DNA of 64,000 nt, taken from positions 1-64,000 of the forward strand of contig CAZKIO010000022.1 in assembly GCA_964552795.1 (NCBI GenBank), written 5' to 3'. The stretch's first letter is position 1; each line of letters opens with the position of its first letter. This stretch comes from JAEUHZ01 sp964552795 (GTDB lineage Bacteria; Planctomycetota; UBA1135; GCA-002686595). A model generated the notes under the pieces. That model made no database searches. It saw only the letters and a program-made list of their open reading frames with translations, and was not told the origin of the DNA. The position numbers and the translations under genes are program-made. This document shows positions 34,248 to 42,631 of the stretch, piece after piece.

Positions 34248-35921
34248 TCAGAAGCGCGTCTGGAGCATGAGGCCCACGGTCCAGGAGTCCAGCCCGTCGC
34301 CGAACGAGCGGTCGCCCAGGATCGAGAGGCTGATGCTGTCGCCGATCGGGATGTCGAGGCTGCCGTGGACGGAGTGTTGCAGGATGCGGTCGTCGCTGCC
34401 GCCGTAGTCCTTTTGTTCGTACCAGTACGAGCGCGCGCCCAGGCCGGCCCGCGCGGATCCGAACGGGATGGAGGCCCACAGGCGCGCGCCCGGCCCCGAG
34501 CTGAACGTGCCGTCGGCCCACTGGACCGCGCCCGAGAGGTCGCTGCCCGCGCCGAACGCGTCGCGCCGCGCGGCGCCCAGCTCGGCGGTCGTGCCCTGGT
34601 CCTCGTCGTCGCGCCACACGTCGAATCGCGCGCTGTAGCGCGTGCGCGGACCGGCGTTCGTCCAGGCGTGGACGCCGATGCGGTCGAGAAACCCGTCCTC
34701 GAGCTGATCGCGGCTGACCGGCGTGAACTCGTCGCGCAGGAGCTCGGGGAACACGCGGTGCGAGGCGAACAGGCCCAAACCGTCCCCGCCCTGTGCCCGC
34801 CACGTCGCCGACACCTGCGCCTCGGTCAGCTCGGCACCGCTGCCCTTGATCACGTCGTCCGACGTGTAGAGATCCACCCACGTTGTCGCGCGCACGGACA
34901 ACGAGTCGCCCGGACGGACCTCGGCCTGCAGCACGAACAGGTTGCGGTCCTGCTCGCCGTCGTGCCACGTGTTCTGGTAGGCGCCGCCCAGCGTGTTGCG
35001 CTCAGCTTCGTCGAACGCGTGGCGGTAGAACACGGACGCCTGCAGGTCCTGGAACGAACCGAGGTCGGCGTAGGGCTCGGGCATCCAGCCGAACGAGGCG
35101 CCGAAGCGGCTGCCGCCGGCCGCGCGGCGGCTCCACTCCGCGCCGTCCAGGCGTCCGAGCTCGGGGAACTCGCGCTGGAAGAAGCGGCCGAACTCGAACC
35201 GGTTGGGCCGGTCCTCCGTGCCGCCGAACTCGTACGACAGGCGGTCGAGGCGCAGCCGCGAGTCGTCGTCCGCGCCGAACCCGCCGTCGTCGCTGCGCTC
35301 GCGCTGGAATGCCTCGAGGCCGACGTGCACCGCGCCGCCGTCGCCGAAGGGGTTCTCCATCGTCCAGTCGGCGCCCAGCGTGAAGAGCTGGTGGTCGCGG
35401 TCGCTTTCCGCGTCCCACGTGCCGGAGAAGCGCGTCCACGCGCGGCCGTACATGCGCCGCTCGCGTTCCTCGGGCGGGATGCCGAAGGCCGGCGCGAGCA
35501 GCGGGTGGTCGCGGTTCCAGCTCTCGGGCGGGTGCGTCCACGGCGCGTGCTCGACGCGCGGCGCGTCGGGATCCGCGCGCTGGCCCGCGCCGGCCGGCGC
35601 GCGCGCACGCGGGACGCGCACCTCGCCGCGCGCACCGACGGGCGGGACCGGCGAGCCGGGCTCGGCTTCCGCGCGCGCGCTGTTCAGCGAGACGGAGCGC
35701 ACGATGCCGGTCGCGTAGGTGCCGCCGTCGAGCAGGATCGAGACGCGGTCCTCGGGCTCGATCCCGTCGCCGCGGCCGCGGTCGACGTAGAACGAGGAGC
35801 CGGCGACGCTCGTGACCCGCACCTCGACGCGCACCTCGTCCGCTTGCGCCGCCGCGACGCGTGCCGGGACCAGGAGCGCCAGCAGCAGCGCGATGCACAA
35901 GGCCGTCCAGCGCTTCACCAT
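34248..35921 (-). CDS. putative outer-membrane beta-barrel protein of a porin-cytochrome module
   Basis: 557 aa. A signal peptide (WTALCIALLLALLVPARVAAA) is followed by a small beta domain (VRVTSVAGSSFYVDRGRGDG, ILLDGGTYATGIVRSV, about residues 28-105) and a Pro-rich linker. The remaining about 420 residues show alternating strands with aromatic girdles, such as YEFGGTEDRPNRFEFGRFF, QASVFYRHAF, LSVRATTWVDLY and ARLWASIPFG. It ends MLQTRF, with the terminal Phe typical of BAM-inserted barrels. The ATG lies within the end of the 26-heme gene (7-nt overlap), and the 16-heme gene follows after 9 nt. By position it would be the sleeve passing electrons across the outer membrane, as MtrB does. Homology to MtrB cannot be judged by eye. 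Confidence 0.82.
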   Translation of the reverse strand: MVKRWTALCIALLLALLVPARVAAAQADEVRVEVRVTSVAGSSFYVDRGRGDGIEPEDRVSILLDGGTYATGIVRSVSLNSARAEAEPGSPVPPVGARGEVRVPRARAPAGAGQRADPDAPRVEHAPWTHPPESWNRDHPLLAPAFGIPPEERERRMYGRAWTRFSGTWDAESDRDHQLFTLGADWTMENPFGDGGAVHVGLEAFQRERSDDGGFGADDDSRLRLDRLSYEFGGTEDRPNRFEFGRFFQREFPELGRLDGAEWSRRAAGGSRFGASFGWMPEPYADLGSFQDLQASVFYRHAFDEAERNTLGGAYQNTWHDGEQDRNLFVLQAEVRPGDSLSVRATTWVDLYTSDDVIKGSGAELTEAQVSATWRAQGGDGLGLFASHRVFPELLRDEFTPVSRDQLEDGFLDRIGVHAWTNAGPRTRYSARFDVWRDDEDQGTTAELGAARRDAFGAGSDLSGAVQWADGTFSSGPGARLWASIPFGSARAGLGARSYWYEQKDYGGSDDRILQHSVHGSLDIPIGDSISLSILGDRSFGDGLDSWTVGLMLQTRF

Positions 35922-38287
35922 GGCATGCTCCCGGTCGTCCGCTGTGTCTCGTCCTTGAAGCGGCGCGGATCGTGGCAGTCCCCGCATTGCGTGCCGAGCG
36001 GCTTGTAGCGCACGGCCTCGCCCGCGCCGGGGACCGGCCAGGGCACGTGGCACGCATCGCAGGAGAGGCGCGCGTGACGCTCGTCGAGCTGGAAGCGCGA
36101 GTGCGTCCGGTGGTCGAACACCGTCGCCAGGAAGTCCGAGGTCTGCGTGTGGCAGCGGGCGCAGTCGGTCCGGCCGGCGCTCGCGAACTGGCCCACGTGC
36201 GGGTCGGCGTGGCAGTCCGCGCAGTCGGTCCCGCGCGCGCGGCCGAAGCGGCGTCCAGCGGCATCCGGCTCGGCGATGCGCGCGTGGCAGGCCCCGCAAT
36301 CGGCGCGCGCGTGCACGCCTTCCAGCGCGAAACCCGTCCAGCGAGCGTGGTCGAATCCGTCGCGCGCGGCCTCGAAGGAGTGCGTCGAGTGGCAGGCGGT
36401 GCAGGCCGCGCGCTCGGCCGCTCCCGCAGCGGCCGCGACGGCATCGAAGGACCCGGCGTGCGGATCGGCGTGGCACGCGGCGCAGTCGTCGAAGGGCCCG
36501 GGCCCGCCCAGCGTGACCCGCAGCCCGTGGGCCGTGCCTGCCGGGCCGGGGACCGTGGAGTGGCAGGCCGCGCAATCGAGCGCGGCGTGGGCGCCGTCGA
36601 GCGCGAACGCCGTGCGCCCGCCGTGGTCGAACCCGTCGCGCGCTGCGGCGAAGGACGCGGTGCCGTGGCACTGCGCGCAATCCATGGTGCCGGCGTGCCG
36701 GCCGCGCGTCCTGGCGAAGAACCCGCGGTGCACGTCGGCGTGGCACGTCGCGCAGGCCTGCGGCGGCCCGCTCGCGCGGTCCGCGATCCAGCCGAAGGCG
36801 CGGCCGCGCGCGTCGCGCACGGCCGCGCGCGCGTGGCACGCCTCGCAGGCCTGGTCCGCGTGCGCGCCGTCGAGCGCGAAACCGGTCCAGGCGCCGTGGT
36901 CGAAGGCGCGCGCGCCCGCGTCCGCGAACGCCGTGGTCGAATGGCAGAGTTCGCAGCCGGACGCGCCTGCCGCGCGGCCCCGGTCCGCGAAGAACCCGCG
37001 GTGCGCGTCGGCGTGGCAGGCCGCGCACTCGGAGTCGGTGCCGCGGAAGCGGCGCGGCTGGCCGGGAGCCTGCGTGTGACACTCCGAGCAGCCCGTCGCC
37101 GCGTGCGCGCCGGTCAGCGCGAAGGCCGTCGCCGCGTGCTGCTCGATGCCGAAGGCCGGCGGATCGAAGCGATGACGGTCGTGACAGGCCAGGCACCCCT
37201 GCTCCGCGTAGCGTCCGCCCTGGAACTGTCCGCCGTGCGGGTCGGCGTGGCACGCGGCGCAATCGTCGGCGGAGCGTCCGGGGTGCGATTCGCGGAACGC
37301 GGCCAGCGCCAGAGCGCCCGTGCGCGGCGCTTCCAGCCGCGCGTGGCAGCTCGCGCACGAAACCTGCGCGTGCGGAGCCACGAGCGGGAACCCCGTCAGC
37401 GCGTGATCCTCGGGCGTCATGCGCGGCTCATGGCCGAACGCGCCGCCCTCGACCGGATGGCAGCTCGCGCACGCGGCGCCGTTCGCCACCGCCAGGCGCG
37501 CCGCGATCGCCGAGACGAACGGCTCGGCGTGCGGCGACGCGTGGCAGTCCTGGCACGCACGCGCCGGGCGCGGAGTCGCGCCGGGATGCGCCGCGAGCGC
37601 GCTGTTCTCGATCGCGTGTTCCGAGCCCTTGGCGTGGCACTCGACGCAGCTCCGCCCCGCGTGCGCGCCGACGAGCGCGAACGTGTCGGGGTGGCGGAAC
37701 GCGGCGACGCGCTCGAACGGTTCGCTCTCGCCGTGGCACGAGCGGCAATCGGGCAGCCGGCCGGCGTGGGGATCGTCGTGGCACGCGGCGCAGTCCTGCG
37801 AGAGCCCCAGGAAGCGCGGCGCGCCCTTCGCGAGCAGCACGGCGTCGGCGTTGGGATGGCATTCGCGGCACGCGAGGCTCGCGTGGCGCCCCGCGAGCGT
37901 GAAATCCAGGTGCGCGTGGTCGTAGGCGTCGCGATCGGGGACGCCGGCGCGCGCGAAAACCGCCGGCCCGACCAGCGCGAAGTCCGCGCCGTGGTGTTCG
38001 CTGTGGCACGTCCCGCAGGAGGCGGCGCCGGACATGCCGCCGTGGAACCCGCGTCCCTGTGCCACGTCCTCGACGATCTTGGCGTGACACTCGCCGCACG
38101 CGGAGCTCAGGCTGCCGCCGAAGCCGCCGTGGCAGTCCTCGCAGGCGTCGCCGTCGATGCCGGCCGAGCGTGCGTGGACCGCGCTGATCGGTCCGGGCGA
38201 GACGTTGCCCGAGTCCCACACCACCAGCGCGACGACGAGGCACGCCGAGGCCAGCGAGAGCCACATTCCGGCGCTGCGCAGGTTCAC
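35915..38287 (-). CDS. 26-heme c-type cytochrome
   Basis: 790 aa from a GTG that overlaps the oxidoreductase stop (GTGA). Twenty-six CxxCH motifs can be counted. The N-terminal hydrophobic stretch (MWLSLASACLVVALVVW) lacks an obvious cleavage site and may be an uncleaved anchor to the inner membrane. Two alternating modules fill the protein: F-x-L-x-G-x-H-x4-C-x2-C-H (eight copies) and C-x2-C-H-A-D-P-H-x-G-x-F (about seven copies), the second with a His soon after the heme site. With about one heme per 30 residues it is probably an elongated wire. It is encoded directly between the membrane oxidoreductase and the outer-membrane barrel, which suggests it spans the periplasm. Confidence 0.93.
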   Translation of the reverse strand: MNLRSAGMWLSLASACLVVALVVWDSGNVSPGPISAVHARSAGIDGDACEDCHGGFGGSLSSACGECHAKIVEDVAQGRGFHGGMSGAASCGTCHSEHHGADFALVGPAVFARAGVPDRDAYDHAHLDFTLAGRHASLACRECHPNADAVLLAKGAPRFLGLSQDCAACHDDPHAGRLPDCRSCHGESEPFERVAAFRHPDTFALVGAHAGRSCVECHAKGSEHAIENSALAAHPGATPRPARACQDCHASPHAEPFVSAIAARLAVANGAACASCHPVEGGAFGHEPRMTPEDHALTGFPLVAPHAQVSCASCHARLEAPRTGALALAAFRESHPGRSADDCAACHADPHGGQFQGGRYAEQGCLACHDRHRFDPPAFGIEQHAATAFALTGAHAATGCSECHTQAPGQPRRFRGTDSECAACHADAHRGFFADRGRAAGASGCELCHSTTAFADAGARAFDHGAWTGFALDGAHADQACEACHARAAVRDARGRAFGWIADRASGPPQACATCHADVHRGFFARTRGRHAGTMDCAQCHGTASFAAARDGFDHGGRTAFALDGAHAALDCAACHSTVPGPAGTAHGLRVTLGGPGPFDDCAACHADPHAGSFDAVAAAAGAAERAACTACHSTHSFEAARDGFDHARWTGFALEGVHARADCGACHARIAEPDAAGRRFGRARGTDCADCHADPHVGQFASAGRTDCARCHTQTSDFLATVFDHRTHSRFQLDERHARLSCDACHVPWPVPGAGEAVRYKPLGTQCGDCHDPRRFKDETQRTTGSMPW

Positions 38288-40581
38288 GACCCGAACTCCG
38301 CGTAGCGCAGCGCGTAGGCCACGTGCAGGATCACCAGCAGGACCATGCCCAGGGCGACCCAGCGGTGGAACCAGCGCCAAGAGGCCAGGATCGCGCGCAC
38401 GTCCTCGTAGTGGGCCGACATGAGCGCCGTGCGCTGCGCGCGGCGCGCCAGCGCGAGCATGCGTTCGATGTGGTCGCGCGCGATGCCCTCGCGCTCGGCC
38501 TGCGCACGCAGCGCGGCGACGCGCGTGCGGAACGAGCGCTGCGTGCCGACCAGCGCGCGCACGCGCTGCAGGAACGATCCCTCCCAGCGGTGCTCGCGGA
38601 TCAGGCCGTCGACCTCGGTGCGCAGGGCCTCCGCGAAGCTGTCGCGTCCGCGGTCCCACTCGGCCGACAGCGCGCCGAGCTGCGACCGCACCTCGTCGAG
38701 CTCCAGCTCGCGTCCGTTCGCGGCGCGCGGCACGAACGAGTAGAAGTACCGGCCGATGGCGCCGGTGACGATCAGCGCCGCCAGTGCCCACAGAGCGTGC
38801 CCGCCGACGGTCGCGCGCGGCTGCATCGCCGCGTGGACCAGCACCATGAGCAGCGCCAGGATCCCCGTGAAGACGTGCGACGTCATCCAGCGCCGCAGCG
38901 AGCCGGGGATCCATTCGAAGCGGCCCGATCGCCGCGCGAGGTAGCTGAGGTTGGCGACCATCAGGACGCACGCCGCGATCCCGCAGGCGAGGCCGATGGT
39001 GCCGCTGGGGGAGAGAACCGCGTGGCTCTCGTCGTGCGGGCGCTCGATCAGCGGCAGCATGTAGTACCGCGCGTTCGCCAGCACCCAGGCCAGTGCCAGC
39101 AGGGCCAGGCCCAGCGCGGCGAGCAGCGCGGGCAGGAGGCCCGTCCCGCCCTCGGCCACCGCGGGCGCGGCCGGCCGGTCCGCGGGATCGAACGAGATGC
39201 CCGAGGCCTCGAGCACCGCCGTCGGCGGCGTGCCGCCCGCGAAGACGAACACGTGGTCGTTCCCGATGCGCTCGCTCTCGCCGCCGGGAAGCGCGAGGAC
39301 CACGTGCTCGGGTTCGATGGCCTGGACCTCGCTCTCGAAGCGCACGTCGATCGTCCCCGCGGCGCGCGCGGCCTGCATGCGCGCGTCGTTGCGCGACTTC
39401 AGACGGAAGAACGCGTTCTTGCGGTACGACATGGTCACGCGGTTGCCGGGCTGCTCGGCCAGTCCCAGCGCCGCCTCGACGGCGCTGTCGCCGCCGCCCA
39501 CCACCAGGATCCGCTGTCCATGGTAGGAGTGCGCGTCGAGCAGGCTGTACGCAACCTTGGGCAGGTCCTCGCCGGGCACACCCAGGCGCCGCGGCGTGCC
39601 GCGGCGACCCAGCGCGAGGCACACGTGCCGCGCGTCGGTCGTGCCGAGGCTGGTGTGCACGCGCAGCGTGCCGTCCGGCAGGCGCTCGACCTTCTCGAAC
39701 ACGTGACCGGTGTGGAGCGGCAGATCGTGCGTGCGCGCTACCGTGCGCCACAGCTCGATCAGCTCCTCCTTGGTGTAGCTCGTGCGCTTCAGCCGGCCGT
39801 GCAGCGGCAGGTCGACCGGCTGCGTCATCACCAGCTTGCGGCGCGGGTACTTGGCGACGGTGCCGCCCAGCTCCGCGTCCTGCTCCAGCGTGACGGAGGC
39901 GAGGCCCAGCTCCTTGGCGCGCAGCGAGCAGGCGAGACCTGCCGGGCCCGCACCGACCACGACGAGGTCGAGGACCTCGCCGTTCGCTCGCGCAGCCGGC
40001 GCCTCGGCGACCGCCACGCCGCCCCCCGATCGCGCCTGTCGCGGCAGCGCGGCGGGCGGCTCGGCCCAGCGTCCCGTGCGGCCGGCGCGCGCGCGGCGCG
40101 CGACCTCGTCGGCCACGGCCGATCCGTGCGCGATCGCCGTGCGCACCAGCGCGTAGCCGGTGACCTCGCCCGCCAGGAACAAGCCCGGCACCTGCGGCGA
40201 CTCCAGGCTCTCGTCGAGCGCCGGCAGGTCGCGCCGTTCACTCACGTCGCCCAGCGTGAGCGCGATCGCGCCGACCGGGCACTCGGCGGCGCAGCGGCCG
40301 TGGCCGACGCAGCGCGCGCCGTGCACGACGACGGCCTGGCCGTGCACCAGCTCCAGCACGCCTTCCTCGGGGCAGGCGCGCACGCACGTGCCGCAGCCGA
40401 TGCATCGCGAGAGGTCGACGTGCGGGTGCTGCAGGCGCGCCGCGTGGCTGCCCGTCTCGCGCGCGGTCGCGCGTTTTCCGACGACCGAACGCATCCGGGC
40501 GAGTTCCGCGCGCCGCGCGAAGAGCCACGAGACCGCCAGCGCGATGGCCAGGATCAGGGCTGAGAGAAGTGTCCAGGTCAC
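38284..40581 (-). CDS. membrane oxidoreductase: 4Fe-4S, FAD/NAD(P) and di-heme cytochrome b fusion
   Basis: 765 aa from a GTG. Order: a membrane segment (residues 3-21); a ferredoxin domain with a normal cluster (C60, C63, C66, C70) and a second one with His in place of a Cys (C91, H94, C97, C101); a thioredoxin-reductase-like flavoprotein with GAGPAG (210-215) for FAD and GGGDSA (362-367) for NAD(P); then about five membrane segments. Two of these helices carry His pairs 14 residues apart (H569/H583 and H739/H753), the spacing by which cytochrome b of bc1 complexes holds two hemes across a membrane. It should move electrons between cytoplasmic NAD(P)H and the periplasmic 26-heme cytochrome encoded next. 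Direction is unknown. Confidence 0.9.
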   Translation of the reverse strand: MTWTLLSALILAIALAVSWLFARRAELARMRSVVGKRATARETGSHAARLQHPHVDLSRCIGCGTCVRACPEEGVLELVHGQAVVVHGARCVGHGRCAAECPVGAIALTLGDVSERRDLPALDESLESPQVPGLFLAGEVTGYALVRTAIAHGSAVADEVARRARAGRTGRWAEPPAALPRQARSGGGVAVAEAPAARANGEVLDLVVVGAGPAGLACSLRAKELGLASVTLEQDAELGGTVAKYPRRKLVMTQPVDLPLHGRLKRTSYTKEELIELWRTVARTHDLPLHTGHVFEKVERLPDGTLRVHTSLGTTDARHVCLALGRRGTPRRLGVPGEDLPKVAYSLLDAHSYHGQRILVVGGGDSAVEAALGLAEQPGNRVTMSYRKNAFFRLKSRNDARMQAARAAGTIDVRFESEVQAIEPEHVVLALPGGESERIGNDHVFVFAGGTPPTAVLEASGISFDPADRPAAPAVAEGGTGLLPALLAALGLALLALAWVLANARYYMLPLIERPHDESHAVLSPSGTIGLACGIAACVLMVANLSYLARRSGRFEWIPGSLRRWMTSHVFTGILALLMVLVHAAMQPRATVGGHALWALAALIVTGAIGRYFYSFVPRAANGRELELDEVRSQLGALSAEWDRGRDSFAEALRTEVDGLIREHRWEGSFLQRVRALVGTQRSFRTRVAALRAQAEREGIARDHIERMLALARRAQRTALMSAHYEDVRAILASWRWFHRWVALGMVLLVILHVAYALRYAEFGS

Positions 40582-41050
40582 GCAACTGGTCGGTCAGGAT
40601 CGTCGCTGGGGATCGGGGGCGCAGAGGATGACAGGAGCGTCAGGCGAATCCTCCACGGCTGGAACACGGCCGCGCACCGGGGCCGCAGACCGTCCCTGGG
40701 CGAGGGGCAAGCAGCATGCCGTCGCGCACGCCGGGACCTGACCGTCAGGATGCGCTGCTGCAGGACACGGTACGGCACGCGCGGCGACGACGGCGCGGAC
40801 TCCGATGCGGCGGCGAAGCACGCCCGTCCAGGATCTGGACCCCGGTTCCAGGAGCCGGACTTCGCGAAGGACGGACTTCGCGCGCGCCAGGAATCGGCGG
40901 CGAGGCGGACGCGAAACTCCCGCCGGCCACTTGACGGATCGGACGCACGGGTGGGCAATGAGCGGGTCGCTGCCCCCCCCTCGCAGACTGCCGGGCCGGA
41001 CAGCTCTTTCGCAGACCCGCTCGAATTCCACTCGCATGGAGCTTGCACTC
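40582..41050. other. 469-nt divergent intergenic region
   Basis: It separates the electron-transfer operon (minus) from a nidogen-domain protein (plus). It holds a 10-bp palindrome (cttcgcgaag, 40860-40869), a direct repeat ggacttcgcg at 40857 and 40873, a tract of eight C at 40973-40980, and a TTGACG hexamer at 40931 without a clear -10 partner. Long minus-strand reading frames cross it but look non-coding. Promoters for both flanking genes must lie here; none could be assigned with confidence. Confidence 0.6.
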
Positions 41051-42541
41051 ATGAGATTCCTCCGCACTTCCCTTCCCGCCGCCGTCTCCCTGTGCCTCGC
41101 CGGGCTGGTCTCGGCGCAGACCACCAAGGCCTACGAGGGACCCGGTCCGGTCACCGAGGGGCCCTGTCCCGTCGGCGACACCTCCGCGCTGTGCGTCCCG
41201 ATCGACCCCACCTTCCAGGTGGTCACCTTCGACGGCATCGGCGGCAGCGGCCCGGCCAACCCCGGCGATCCCTGCCAGCGCAACGACGACGACTTCACGC
41301 TGGCGATCCCGCTGCCGTTCACGTTCGACCTGTTCGGATCGGCCGAGACGAGCGTGTTCATCAACAACAACGGCAACATCACGTTCGGCGGCGGGACGGC
41401 TTCGTTCACCGCGACGGGGTTCCCGACGGTCGGCAACCCGATGATCGCGCCGTTCTGGGGCGACGTGGACACGCGCAACACCGGGAGCGGCGTCGTCTAC
41501 TACAAGGTCTTCCCGACGCGCCTCGTCGTCACGTGGGACCACGTCGGCTACTACAACAGCCACGCCGACAAGCGCAGCACGTTCCAGGTCATCATCAGCG
41601 ACGGCAACGACCCGGTCGTCGGCTTCGGCAACAACGTCTGCTTCTGCTACGGCGACATGCAGTGGACCACCGGCGACGCCTCGGGCGGCGTGGGCGGCTT
41701 CGGCGGCGTCCCCGCGACGGTCGGCATCAACGCCGGGGACGGCGTGAACTTCTTCCAGCTCGGCCGCTTCGACCACGCGGGCAACGACTACGACGGCCCG
41801 GGCGGCGCGGCCGACGGCGTGGACTTCCTCGACAACACGCGCCAGTGCTTCGCGACCGGCACGATCGCCAACTCGCCGCCGATCTACCTGAACCCGCCGT
41901 CGGGCTGCCTGATGGCCTCGGTCGGCGTGCCGCTCACGTTCACGATCCAGGCGATCGGCCCCGAGGCCGGGCAGACCGTCAACATCGTCGAGACCAGCGG
42001 CCTGGCCAACGTGACCTGCGTGCCGGTGGCCGGCAACCCGGCCACGATCACCTGCACCTTCACGCCCGGCCCGACGCAGACCGGCACGCAGGTGCTGACC
42101 TTCGTGGCCACCGACAACTTCATGCCGCCGGCCAGCTCGAACCTGACCGTCTGCATCGAGGTGGCCGAGTGCCACACGCTGCTCGGACGCGGCGGCAGCC
42201 ACTCGACCGTGACGCTGTTCGGCCACCAGTACGACACGCACCTGACCTCGGTGCGGATGTCGTGGCCGGTGACGATGGTCGACCGGCCGAGCCTGCTGGT
42301 CCCCAACTTGTCGAGCGGCGCGCTCAACTTCTCGATCCAGACCGTGATGTACAACCCGCACATGTTCCCGAGCAACCCCAGCCAGTGGACGGCGCGCCTG
42401 CGCGTGACCGTGCTGCCGGGGCAGATCGTGTATGGCGAGCTGTTCGACACCTGGAACGGCATGCACCAGAGCCTGTCGACGTACACGGGAGCGAACGGCC
42501 AGCACTACATGACGTTCCCGTTCACGATCGACGGGATGTGA
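41051..42541 (+). CDS. secreted nidogen-like (NIDO) domain protein
   Basis: 496 aa from the ATG at 41051, chosen because the signal peptide (MRFLRTSLPAAVSLCLAGLVSA) starts there; an ATG 15 nt upstream is possible. Residues about 75-240 match the NIDO pattern: IPLPFTFDLFG, FINNNGNITFGG, MIAPFWGDVDTR, RLVVTWDHVGYYN, STFQVIIS, MQWTTGDASGGVGG, VGINAGDG. An Ig-like or cadherin-like stretch (LTFTIQAIGPEAGQ through LTFVATDN) follows, then a C-terminal region ending FPFTIDGM. Such proteins are usually surface or matrix components. The function of the last 120 residues is unknown. Confidence 0.85.
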   Translation: MRFLRTSLPAAVSLCLAGLVSAQTTKAYEGPGPVTEGPCPVGDTSALCVPIDPTFQVVTFDGIGGSGPANPGDPCQRNDDDFTLAIPLPFTFDLFGSAETSVFINNNGNITFGGGTASFTATGFPTVGNPMIAPFWGDVDTRNTGSGVVYYKVFPTRLVVTWDHVGYYNSHADKRSTFQVIISDGNDPVVGFGNNVCFCYGDMQWTTGDASGGVGGFGGVPATVGINAGDGVNFFQLGRFDHAGNDYDGPGGAADGVDFLDNTRQCFATGTIANSPPIYLNPPSGCLMASVGVPLTFTIQAIGPEAGQTVNIVETSGLANVTCVPVAGNPATITCTFTPGPTQTGTQVLTFVATDNFMPPASSNLTVCIEVAECHTLLGRGGSHSTVTLFGHQYDTHLTSVRMSWPVTMVDRPSLLVPNLSSGALNFSIQTVMYNPHMFPSNPSQWTARLRVTVLPGQIVYGELFDTWNGMHQSLSTYTGANGQHYMTFPFTIDGM

Positions 42542-42589
42542 CCGCCGGCGAGTCTCGCGGCGCATCCGCCTGACCCGCAGGGCCTTCGA

Positions 42590-42624
42590 GGGAGCCGCAA
42601 CGGCCGCGCGCCGCTGCGGCTCCC
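42590..42624. terminator. hairpin between convergent genes
   Basis: gggagccgca (42590-42599) pairs perfectly with tgcggctccc (42615-42624) around a 15-nt loop that can itself fold. It lies between the stops of the nidogen-domain gene and the convergent methyltransferase gene. No T tract. Confidence 0.65.
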
Positions 42625-42631
42625 GTGCCGC

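Noticed and set aside
40594..41127. 177-codon open frame on the minus strand over the intergenic region and the start of the nidogen-domain gene
   Set aside because: It is dominated by Arg, Pro and Ala with no motif, and it overlaps a well-supported signal peptide on the other strand. It is typical of GC-rich non-coding DNA.
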